Origin: Muricea muricata
Taxonomy: Eukaryota; Cnidaria; Anthozoa; Malacalcyonacea; Plexauridae
Direction of reading: 5' to 3'
Length of the DNA stretch: 64,000 nt
Assembly: GCA_963855995.1 (NCBI GenBank)
Contig: OY979723.1
Span: forward strand, 4,376,884-4,440,883
Position 1 is the stretch's first letter; each line of letters begins with the position of its first letter. The notes beneath the pieces are model-generated. The model saw only the letters and a list, made by a program, of their open reading frames with translations, searched no databases and was not told where the DNA came from. Positions 45,387 through 55,800 of this stretch are shown piece by piece. The position numbers and the translations under genes are program-made.

Positions 45387-46923
45387 GGGGCTGCTTGTAT
45401 GAGAGCCGGAGCGGGACGTTACTCGGGATCCCGGCATGTATATGTTTCCATAATATACAGGGTGTCCCAAAAAAACCCAAATACGATTGAAAATGATCTA
45501 TTGTTAGAATTTCAATGCCTAGCACTAAATTGAACCCACGAGTGGATAAACTATTGACATAACCGTCATAATTAATAGCAATACGCGTGGGTTATTTTAG
45601 CCTATTCAATTTGGTTTTTATCAATATTCCCATGAGCAAAACAAACGTGCTTTACAAAGATATTTTAATTCTTTAACAAGTGCTAGAGCATTCAAATGTT
45701 AACATAGGTGATTTCAATAGTTTTTGGGTTTTTTTGGGACACCCTGTACATCCCATTCCATTTATACGAAGCCGGGACGTTTTTTGTCCCGTCCCGCCTA
45801 GGCGGAATCTCTCTTTCAGCAACCGGGATCCCGCTTCAAGCGGGACGAGTTTTGTCGTAAAATGCTTCATCCCGCCTGACCGGGAAAAACTCAATTTTTC
45901 ACTTTGACCATTCCTGCAGTTATTTGGACAAACTTCCTTTCATTCTATTATTTTTTGTGTTAACTTATAAGTGACGTAGAATTGAAAATTATAAACATCA
46001 ATTTAAACTAGAAATATATACATGCATGCATGCAAAATCCCTCGTCTTAATATATTAAAGATGCAACTATATTTTCGGAACATGAAGTATTGTCAGGATT
46101 ATTGTCATAGCAACACGCCGACACAGCAGTTTTTAATAATGCGTTCTATATTTTTAAATAACTGTGAAAATAATGAAAAAATTTCCAGTTTTAATGATGA
46201 AATACTTAATTTTTTAAATGTCTATGGTCCGTATGTCATCATGGGTAGTGTGAACTTTAGTACGGTATGAAATACAATTTATTACGCTACATTATTAAAA
46301 CGTTTTGATGAATATTATGTATAAACTATTAAATCTTTGTTTTGCAATAAAATGGCTTGAGCCATGCATTTTTGAAATAGCTACCGTCGTATTTTTCAAC
46401 TGTAAATTATTTTAATACTTACAATAAAACTACAGTCTTGCTTTTACAAAACAAAGAAACGTAAACTCGAAAATAAAATGTGGAATCATTACGGCTACTG
46501 AATAGTCTGAATATGGCTACCTGTTATGTACGTTTCCGTTCTTGTTTCCTTCTGTTGGCGCGCTTTTTCGTCATCTTTTCAAAATTTTTGATTTGTTTTT
46601 ATTGTTTTATAATGATTTCGATTTGTTTTCCCGCAGATTTTATGACATTTATTTTAAAAAACCCTCAAAATTCAATGACTTCAGCTAAAAGTCGAACGTC
46701 CAAACGAAACCAACACAAAATGGCGGATGACTTTCGCATCTCAGAATTAGTTAGCCCCGCCCGCTGTGGCTTGGGGACAAAGAGAAAATCTGTGGTGCAC
46801 TATTTTAATGCTGTCCCGGCTTTGTTTACGTCGCGGTGAATGTCTCATCCCGCCTCTCATATAAACGAAAACTCAACGCAGTCCCGGAAAAAGTCCTGTG
46901 CTCCCTCTCATATAAACAGGCCT
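45387..46923. mobile_element. 1.5-kb TTAA-type inverted-repeat element
   Basis: The left end GGGGCTGCTTGTATGAGAG and the reverse complement of the right end AGGCCTGTTTATATGAGAG match at 15 of 19 positions. Flanks are CTAA (45383-45386) and TTAA (46924-46927), a TTAA duplication with one change, as in piggyBac/Kolobok-like elements. Both ends carry CGGGAC / CCCGCC motifs (45410-45440, 45780-45890, 46850-46890). An ORF at 46480-46839 (119 codons, ending with MADDFRISELVSPARCGLG) has no transposase motif. A mariner-type MITE sits inside at 45458-45746. Confidence 0.65.
45458..45746. mobile_element. Mariner-type MITE (289 bp)
   Basis: Ends CAGGGTGTCCCAAAAAAACC and complement (ggtttttttgggacaccctg), flanked by TA on both sides. 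Terminal repeats are about 24 bp. Non-coding. Confidence 0.92.
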
Positions 46924-46940
46924 TTAAAGTCGTTGAGGAT

Positions 46941-47101
46941 CAGTGGCGTCACCAGCGCGATAAGTGAGGGGGACATACTCATATATTCGTGTTATGCACA
47001 ATGAATTTTTTTGAAGTCGATTCGATTTCAAAAGAAATTAATTGTGCAGAACACGAATACATGAATATGTCCCCTCACTTATCACGCTGGTGAGGCCACT
47101 G
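46941..47101. mobile_element. hAT-type foldback MITE (161 bp)
   Basis: Ends CAGTGGCGTCACCAGCGCGA and complement; almost the whole element folds back on itself (arms about 55 bp). A perfect 8-bp duplication TTGAGGAT is at 46933-46940 and 47102-47109. Confidence 0.95.
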
Positions 47102-48054
47102 TTGAGGATTAAATTGTCATGCACTTAATTGGTTCAAATTCACAGGTTGTGCAGCAATGTCTTTAATTAAAGCACAGATGGTGTGGCACTGTTTGAGGCG
47201 AGAAACTCGATAATTTGAAAAACTCATTTGTTCGCAAGTTTTTTCTTAGTTGACAGATTGTATAGAAGCTACGCGCCCTTTTTTGTTATACACATAGTTG
47301 CACGTATGCTGTGATGGAAACTCTGGTTTCTAAAAGACCTGATTTTTAAAAGCTCTTTGACTAAGAGCAATATGATGCTTCAAAATAATAAGATAATGAC
47401 TTCCATCATCTCAAATTTAATGCCGCATTGCAATAAGTATTTATTATTAAAGTAGTGTAGAATAATTAACTGAACTCTCGTTAAGTTAAAAAACTGTATT
47501 CATAAGAAAGTAAAGAAGCAAAAGTTAATATAACGTATTAACTTACCAGATATTTTCTTGATGTTGTTGAGCCACATCTCCAAATCGAAACTAAGGTCTT
47601 TTGGTTGTTGTGCTTTTTGCCAAGTAAGGATGATAACAATATGTAAGTACAACTCGACGTATACTTATATAGTCTAAACGCACAAACCAGCAACAAATCA
47701 GAGCACGGCTATCGTACGTACACTCTCGTACGTACATACAAATTCGTCTTAATAGTTAACATGCACAACTTGACGAAAACGAACGAATATTCATTTATGT
47801 TAATGTCTATCACATATTTTATGCAAATTATACGAGTTCTTTTGAAACTAGTTCAAACCCATAGGCACGTAGGCAGCCATGGCTGACGAATTATATGTGA
47901 TTGAGGTACTTGTTGCTGAGCTGGATGTGGTTGGTAGGAATGTGGTTTAGCAGCTCGTTGCTGAGGTGGACGTGGTTGGATGGGGTGTGGTTGACGTAGT
48001 GGTTGACGAGAAAATGGAACTTGTTGTTGGGGTAATGACATTTGTATACGGTCC

Positions 48055-48443
48055 TTATCGCATGATATGTTTCTTGACGTTGCTCTGGATTTGCAAAATT
48101 TGCATATTCATTTCGTCCACTCTTTCCATCAGACCCCTGAAATAAACAGTAAATACGTACATATACTACACATATACGCACAAAATTGAATGGGTATTTT
48201 GTTTATTCCTTTGCAAAAATCAATGTTTGATTACTCTACTTACTGCCTTACTTCACGATGAACGTAGTCTCGAACCCGCCTACGCACAGAATTGGTAACC
48301 AATGTGTGGTAACTGCTCAGTTCGGAATTTCTTTTAATACCATTGACTATAATATCCCACAAAGCGCCGTGTTGCCAATATTGCTCTGCTATGATAAGCC
48401 TTCCTTCTAGGTTTCCAATCTTTACTCTTGGTCGTGGAGGCAT
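48055..48443 (-). CDS. Small basic coiled-coil protein, two exons
   Basis: Exon 1 is 48244-48443, starting at ATG 48443 (MPPRPRVKIGNLEGRLIIAE, then QYWQHGALWDII, ELSSYHTLVTNSVRRRVRDY), ending in phase 2 at GGCA/GTAAGT. Exon 2 is 48055-48136 (acceptor TATTTCAG) and adds QGLMERVDEMNMQILQIQSN, a heptad-like coiled coil, to a stop at 48055-48057, for 93 residues in all. The phases match. An alternative frame in exon 2 stays open longer and gives Pro/Gln-rich sequence (QQQVPFSRQPLRQ), so the C-terminus could be longer if another donor is used. The gene lies wholly inside an inverted-repeat element, so it may be element-borne cargo. Family unknown to me; no catalytic motif seen. Confidence 0.55.
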
Positions 48444-48715
48444 TGCTAGAAACTTGTTATCTTACTAAACATGTGGATTGTCCGTAACCTCCCAAGGGTT
48501 TAAAAATTTTCATGAGATTTCCTTCGTAACGACACGCAGAGTGAATATAAAGTAAGTAAGCCCTTTCAAATTTAAAAACCATGCATAATTGGCGTCATGC
48601 AGCTATATGTAAACTTGACAGCAATAATTGCTTTAAATAAATAGTTCATAAAATTCTACGCTCTTAAGCGCATGGAAAGTTAAGTTCCAACCGTATGAAA
48701 GAAAAGAACTTAAGT

Positions 48716-48960
48716 CTAGTCTTCACTAGCGACATAAGCATAAGCAAAATGACAAACTTTAAGCCAGTTTAAGGAAAAAATTTTCTCTGAGGTTTACAAA
48801 AACAAAGCAGAAAGAATTTGCTTTTGAATTTGCTTTTGTTTTGCCATAGCTTAAGCTCGTAGTCTTATGTTTGTGCTTATGCTAATGTCGATGCTTATGT
48901 CGCGCGCTTCCGTGGATATCTTTGTTTTGTTTTACCTTGAGCTTACCGTTATGTCGATTA
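48716..48960. mobile_element. MITE with ATAAGC-rich ends, copy 2 (inverted)
   Basis: Begins cttcactagcgacataagca and contains agctcgtagtcttatgtttg and gatgcttatgtcg; the latter blocks are the reverse complement of the interior of the copy at 18348-18569. Inside the 1.4-kb element. Confidence 0.65.
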
Positions 48961-49232
48961 ATTCGAGTTTGAAAGGATTGATGTTTTTACGCACACTGTT
49001 CACAGTACATGATTTGAATATATCACCTTAATCACTTGACGAAAATTCGTAATTTCTCGTGTCAACCAATACGCAAGCGAGTTTATACGCGTTTAAGCAA
49101 CCTTATCGTTCAGCTAATGAGGCTATTCGTTCGTTTTCGTCAAGTTGTGCATGTTAACTAATTACATCTTAATTACTTGCACTTGACAATGCATAGCAAC
49201 GAATGTGGATGCCTGTTTAGAAATACGTTAGA

Positions 49233-49336
49233 GTTAAATACCGAGAAGGAGGGATTTATGGCGTATACAGCCCGCGAGGACGCGCAGCGTCCGAAAGCTG
49301 TATACGCCATAAATCCCGACTTTCGAGGTATTTAAC
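49233..49336. repeat. Foldback repeat (104 bp)
   Basis: The left arm gttaaatacc, then gggatttatggcgtatacag (49233-49270), is complementary to 49297-49336; the loop is GC-rich (cgcgaggacgcgcagcgtcc). Typical foldback MITE. Confidence 0.85.
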
Positions 49337-50045
49337 TAACTTATTTTATTTTTGAGGAGGTTTTCTAGTAGAATCTTTCGACTTTAAACAATTTAAGTCG
49401 AAATTCGTCGAGATTTTTCCACAAGTTTGATCTAATTATTTATTCAAGAACTGTATCTGAGATACAGCCCGCGGTACATCAAAGAAAACCGAGACAAAAA
49501 TAAAATAAAGTGTAGATAAGCGCACTTGCCATGCGTACCCACGTCTATAAAGAATACCAAAATTAACTACCATGAGCATGAAGTATACCAACAATGCATA
49601 AATCGCCCACACTTGCTCGCTAAGCGTACTTAAAACCTCAAACGTACGCTCATGTATGTACACCCATTACGTCACACGCATACTAAATTCAGTTGCTCGT
49701 ACAGTATTTTAATGAGGGTCTGCTGCCTCACGCATCACCCTGCGCCCCCTTGAACCATCCTCACCACCCTTTAAAGCACCCTGCACCACCCTAAAAATGG
49801 AGGTCGATAGGTAGCAATGTTGCTACTAACGAATTCCTTTAGTTTCGGGGTTGCCACTGTTTTCTATAGCATAGAGTCCTTCTTCTGGGTTCAATTACAA
49901 CATCTCGTTTGCCTTAGGGAAGTATATGTCTAGAGCAGTAAAACAATAAAAAACATGAAACTTTTCAGCATTAACTCATTTATTTCTCGCAACTTTTGTG
50001 GTATAAATAATCAAGAACCAAAAGAAGAGACTCAAGCCATCCTAC
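49337..50045. other. No gene recognised; CACCCT-rich stretch
   Basis: 49735-49795 repeats CACCCT about six times (catcaccctgcg, ccaccctttaaag, caccctgcaccaccc). It is perhaps the subterminal part of an unseen element. A minus ORF at 49436-49663 is unassigned. Confidence 0.35.
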
Positions 50046-50248
50046 CAGTGGCGGATCCAGGGTAAGTCAAAATAAATTATAGCAGCTCATTTTTAAATTC
50101 AAAGTAACTTTATAACAATGTCATAGGATATGAATTTCAAAAGAATAAAATCTAACCAATGAAGTTGCTTCGAAGGTATTTTAAAATGTAAATATATCTT
50201 AGAATGAGCTGTGGTAATTTATTTTGACTTACGCTAGATCCGCCACTG
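50046..50248. mobile_element. hAT-type MITE, copy 2 (203 bp)
   Basis: Same family and orientation as 27087-27252, 37 bp longer owing to an internal segment. A perfect 8-bp duplication CATCCTAC is at 50038-50045 and 50249-50256. Confidence 0.95.
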
Positions 50249-50256
50249 CATCCTAC

Positions 50257-51439
50257 ATATTAATGTTTCGACATCTGAATGCAGTCTAAATCACGTCCAG
50301 TATAGTATCTAAAGTAGAACAGGGTGCACAAAGTTGAGAATTTTGCAACGACACACGACGCAACGCCAACGAGGACGTGAAAATGACGTGTACAACAACG
50401 TATATGTCTACTTCCGGTTTGATCTAGATCAACGTCAGATTTGTCTTTTTGCAAGCATTTTTTATGTTGTAATCCTGCCTACTTATGTTGTTGGATATTT
50501 CAATCACTTGTCAAGGTGTAGACAAGGCAAAGAGTTATGAGGTTGGCCTTGTGTCTCTAAACAATTTTTCTGCACAATCAACTACTTTTTGAAGAATTAA
50601 ATGACAATATTTTGTTGTTTTGAGGACGCAAAGTTTGTCAAAGTGTTAGGAATGAAATACAAAAGCTCAAGGGAAATGCTTATATTTCTGGATTATTTAA
50701 TCAGGTGTATGGCTTTTAATGTAACGAATCGAAGTATAGCATGTCATATATAGAAATGTTTTTAACAGCTTTTTTTGGCTAAATGTGTTTTTTTTATTCT
50801 TGTACTTTCTAGCACTCTTGTGACAATACAGCTTGAACTGTTTGATTTTTACTGACTTGACTATATTATATCTTGTTTATATCCATGTCTTTTTTTTGTA
50901 TCATTCGTTTCTATGCATGCTCTCAAATATATCGCTTGGCAAGGAATACCAGCAATACTAAAGTGGTTAGATTTCTTCCGATTATTTTTTGTTATTTTTG
51001 CTATGGCGAAACCCAGTACGCCAAAAAAATACCGAAATACTAAAAAGCAACCGAATACGGCAAAAAATACCGAAATACTAAGAAGCAGCCTTTTCATTAC
51101 CATAAAAAATTGCCTAGGATTAGGAAACAATATATGGACAGGAAAAACGAAGTGCCTTTACTGTCGTATTTAAACATAAAACTTTGACTTTCTGAAGACG
51201 GCGAGAAAACTACTCGATGAACGTCTTCTCTAGGACGTGGACAACGTGTCAGACTAAACCGGATGTGAAATTTCGCGGGTCCATACTACATTCCTGTTCT
51301 CTTCGACGTCGTGTCCTGTTTGCTAAACCTCTCTAATATACATTACTCACGTACTTATGATCTGTAGCGTAGCAAGCCCGACAATTTATTCACGCTATGC
51401 AAATATTTTTGTGTTCATTGACTGTGGAAACAACAATTT
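50257..51439. other. No gene recognised
   Basis: Short ORFs only, including mutually antisense ones at 50861-51173. An imperfect repeat (aataccgaaatactaa, 51030 and 51069) lies in this stretch. Confidence 0.4.
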
Positions 51440-51583
51440 GTATAGGTAATAGCATAATTTCGAGTGCAATTACGGATAAACAAGCACGAGTGAGTTTATA
51501 AAAACTGCAAATTTGCAGTTTTTAAAAACTCACGAGTGCTTCTTTTCCGTAATTTCACGAGAAATTATACTATTACTTATTAA
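51440..51583. repeat. Foldback repeat with arms of about 68 bp
   Basis: The left arm ataggtaatagcataattt, tacggataaacaagcacgag, aaactgcaaa meets its complement directly at 51510/51511 (tttgcagttt, actcacgagtgctt, attatactattac). There is almost no loop, and a few mismatches and small gaps. Confidence 0.88.
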
Positions 51584-51879
51584 TAATATAAAAAGGAAAT
51601 GTTCAAACAAGCATTTTGTACTTACAACTTCGCATTATGCAAGTGCACTAGCTCATTCTCGAATTTCTTCGCTTAAAAAATTCATGTTTATAAAAGCCAT
51701 GACTAAAAATTTTATGCACAAAGTTCCAGCATACTTTAGAGTTTGTTTTGTGATCATAACTGTCTGAGAAGAATCCCAAACTGTGTTGAAATTTCGACGA
51801 AATCTTTAAGCAAACGTGAAAATTCGGCCGCCATATTTTTGGTTTTTCTGCGAGTAAATACCATCGCTCAAAGAGCTTA

Positions 51880-52087
51880 TTACCGATTTTTGCACTGTTG
51901 TTACAGATTTTTGCACTGTTGTTACAGATTTTTGCACTGTTGTTACAGATTTTTGCACTGTTGTTACAGATTTTTGCACTGTTGTTACAGATTTTTGCCC
52001 TGTGTGACAGATTTTTGCACTGTTGTTACAGATTTTCGCACTGTTGTTACAGATATTTGCACTGTGTTACAGATTTTTGCACTGTTC
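51880..52087. repeat. 21-bp minisatellite, about ten units
   Basis: The unit is GATTTTTGCACTGTTGTTACA. The first six units are almost perfect; later ones are shortened by 2-3 bases (ccctgtgtgacag, gcactgtgttacag). One frame reads as a seven-residue repeat (RFLHCCY), but there is no other evidence of coding. Confidence 0.95.
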
Positions 52088-52242
52088 TGGGTGATGTTTA
52101 GGATTAACTGCACTCGAATCAACCAATCACAGCCCAGAAACATTTCCTTGTATATTATTACTAAAGAAATGAATGGTTATGATTCAAAATTTACAAAGCG
52201 GGACTAAACTGTTGGGCTGGCTACGCCACGGCTTATGATGTA

Positions 52243-52689
52243 CAGGGTGTCCCAAAAAAAAACGGAACCCGCATAAACAATTATGTATGCACTTAAAACG
52301 AAACCCGCATAAATTAATGTTGTATGCAGTATGATTCACAAATTGACAGCTATAAAAGTTTTAAAAGCTGTGTTATACACGCTGATTTTGTCCTTGTTCG
52401 TCAAAACTTTTATAGGAAACATGATTACGTTTGTAGTTGCTATTACTCAGTTAATGTCGCTTTGTTTTTACTACACTTTTCAGTGAAAAATTAGCAATAC
52501 GGATAGGTGTAAGACATTACTTTTAACTTGTTTTGCTTTGACATATGCTGCACAAAAATATGAAATCCCAGAGGTAAAGAAATGTCAAGTCATTACACTA
52601 CTGTGAATAATAATTACATTATTGTGAATAATATTTTTAACGACTGCATAATTAATTTATGCGGATTCCGTTTTTTTTGGGACACCCTG
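52243..52689. mobile_element. Mariner-type MITE (447 bp)
   Basis: Ends CAGGGTGTCCCAAAAAAAAA followed by CGGAACCCGCATAAA, complementary to the right end with few mismatches over about 35 bp. TA on both sides. It shares only the outer 15 bases with the 45458 element, so it is a separate family. Confidence 0.93.
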
Positions 52690-52855
52690 TAGAATACATT
52701 AAAATGTCCATAACCCAGGCGATGCGTATTTTCGAGCAATTTAAAAATGACTTAAAAGAAATTTTGAGTTAATAGGCGGAAGATTATAAGGTGTTTTAGA
52801 AAGCGGTTTCAGATTTGTCGACTTTTTATATAGCCAGTACAATGATGTGAGGGCA

Positions 52856-55800
52856 TTAGTAAAAGCAACCGTAAAACTCTACTTTCATGGCTATCCACCA
52901 ATGCCATCCGGTTGGATTAATGCGAGTGAATCTTGCCATGATAGCTGGTGTGATATCGTTGTGGACGATAGTATTTCTGTCACTGTTTCCTTGAAATACC
53001 TTGAAGATCAAGGGCAAAGGAAGGATTGAATCTTGTCCCATATATAATGAAAATGTATTGTTATTATAGATCGTTTTCGAAATATAAAATTTTGAATTTT
53101 TATAAGCCAATTTTTAAGAAATTCGAGAGGTACAGATAAAATAAGTCAAAATAATAAAGGGACATAATTCTTTTGACAGGACCGCAAGTGGAGCCTTTTA
53201 ATTGGGTGGGATGTTCTTGTGATCTGCCGTACTAATTTCTTTAAAATCAGTAGTTAGAAATGTAAGTTGATTTCAAAAGAAATTAACACAAGTCCTTGAC
53301 CATGAAGTGGATTTCATTTAAATTTCTGAACACAACACATTAATTTTGTAAAATGTAATAGATAAAGTCAATATCTAGCATTTTTCAAGTTCACTATTCA
53401 TACTTTTAAATGGGTACAGATGTGAGTTTAAATCCAAACAGATCAACAACAGGTCAAACAATGCGAAACGCGGGATTGTTTACTTCTGATAGCCCTCGCA
53501 CAGCACCTGCTCAGGGCTGATTTGACCGCCTCGCAGTAACCTTCTCTGTCCTTTTACTTTAGCTGATTTAGTTGCAAGTCGTTAAAGAGCAGACGTAGAA
53601 AAGCGAATCCTCCGGAATTTTTCTTGGTAATTATATTGAGCAACTCTATTTCTTACACCAGGAAACTATAAAACAGTCGGACCAAGTACCACTTTACGAT
53701 GAGATTTACGATGTTTTAAAGGCATAAATATGAAGATTTTCGCACGTCGCACGTTTACTAAAGGGACCCACCTCTATGTGAAGGAAATGAAGTTTGGCGA
53801 ATCCTCAGGATTCGCCAAACTTCATTTCCTCTTTAGAAACAAAGTTTGGCGAACCCTGAATCTATCCAGGAAATGAAGTTTGGCGAATCTTCTTCTTCAG
53901 ATAATAAAAGTATAGCTACAATACTTAACAAATTGTTTACGTTGGTGGAAGACCGTCTTAAACCCCAGTCAAGCAGTGTACTAGAGCAAGGTATTTACAT
54001 TGGTAATAGTACTTTAAACGCTTCCGTGGATGACTTTAGTTTTACTGAAATTAGTGTGAATTTTGTCAAAAAAGAGTTATCTTCATTGAAGATAAAAAAG
54101 TCATCCGGCTTAAAAAACATCCACACACGATTTCTGAAGGCTGGTGCTGACGTTCTTGCTGAGCCCTTAACATACATCTACAACTTGTCGCTCCGCACCT
54201 CGATTGTTCCAACTGACTGGACGTCTGCAACGGTCACACCATTACGCAAGTCTGGTTCTTTATCGGATCCTAACAATTTCAGACCTATATATCGCAGTAG
54301 TACCAGCCGTCATGAAAATCTTTGAACGGGTAATACACAAGCAAATCTGACAACACACAAGCTATTATCAGTCTAGTTTTCGACTTGGTCACTCAACTGC
54401 AACTTGTCTTTTTGATGAGTTGGACTTCATATTAAAGAACACGGACAAAGGTTTACTAACAGGCGGTATATTTTTAGATCTCAGCAAAGCCTTTGACCTG
54501 ATAGACCATACCATACTTAAAGCGAAACTAAAATCCTTCGGCATTTGAGGTTGCGCTTTTAACTGGTTCGAAGATTATCTGTCAGGAAGGACTCAAACTG
54601 TTTATATTGGTTCCAACACGGAAGAAATGAGTATGCGCAGAGGAGTTCAACAAGAGTCTGTATCAGGCCCTTTGTTGTTTTTGATCATTATTATTGATTT
54701 TCCAAACAGCACAAAACATTATAAAATCGTTTTGTACGCTTACGATACTGCAATTTTCTTTGCACAAGAAGACGTACATACGATACAAAGTACCCTTCAA
54801 CAAGACCTTAATGCTCTGAATAATTAGTTCTACGAAAATGATCTTGTTGTAAATTGTTCTAAAACAAATATTCTATTATTTGGCACTAATAAACTTCTGG
54901 CAAATGTTAATAACCTCACTCTAAAGGTTGATGAAACTACTGTGTATAATATAGCGTCAATCAAGTATTTAGGGCTAATAATGGACAATAACTTAAACTG
55001 GCACGACCATATTGATTATATTGCATCAAAAGTGTCCAGTAGACTCGGCCTTTTGGGTCAAATCAGGAAATATATAAGTGTAGACACTTGTAAACAACTT
55101 CACTGTTCTCTCATCCAACCTCTATATGAATACTGCGACGTCGTTTGGTCTAACGCCGACAAAACACACCTCCAACGCCTTTTGAGATTACAGAAATGCC
55201 GGGCAAGATTAATATTGAAGCGTAAAACTAATGACTGCAGGTCATCTGCCTTATTTAAAGAATTAGGATGGGTTAATTCAACTGACAGATGGTCTTTTCA
55301 TAAGTGTGAGACAGTTTATCGTTGCTTAAATCACTTTTGTCCATCACATTTATTAAATCTCTTTTGTCTAAACTCCGATGTACACAATTACAACACAAGA
55401 AGAAAAAATGACATTCACTTAGCTAAAATAGGATCTAAGTCTGGTGAAAGATCATTTACATTTAAGGCTGCAAAACTTTTGTTCAATAGCTTAAGCTCCA
55501 CCACCAAGTCTGCAAAATCTGTAACATCTTTTACAAACCTTTATTGGCGTGAAACGAAACAATATGTTTAAATAATTTTAGATCATATTATTAGTTAATT
55601 TTATACTCTATTTATAAATTTGTAAATACTTTAGAATTTTATTAGCATTGATACTTAGATTTAATATTAACCTTTACGTACTAATAGTTTATTTTATACA
55701 CAGCATCAGTGTAACTAAGCTTTTCGCTTTCTGAGTTTCTCTGTTTAATAAAGTTTATTATTATTATAAGGTCAAAGTAATTCATACGACAAACAATATT

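Larger units (their letters stand above)
47755..49158. mobile_element. 1.4-kb inverted-repeat element carrying a small gene
   Basis: The left end GTTAACATGCACAACTTGAC followed by GAAAACGAACGAATA is exactly complementary to the right end (49124-49158), 35 bp. TA lies on both outer sides. The interior contains the two-exon gene 48055-48443 and a MITE at 48716-48960. No transposase is recognisable. Confidence 0.8.

Noticed and set aside
47853-48041. Pro/Gln-rich ORF on the minus strand
   Set aside because: Possible alternative frame of exon 2 of the small coiled-coil gene, but the coiled-coil frame fits the splice phase; not listed as a separate gene.
49735-49795. CACCCT repeats as a telomere-like array
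   Set aside because: Irregular spacing and not the metazoan TTAGGG repeat.
51880-52087. CRISPR-like array
   Set aside because: Units are directly adjacent without spacers and the window is eukaryotic.
51743-52207. 154-codon ORF with RFLHCCY repeats
   Set aside because: Explained by the 21-bp minisatellite, not by a protein family.
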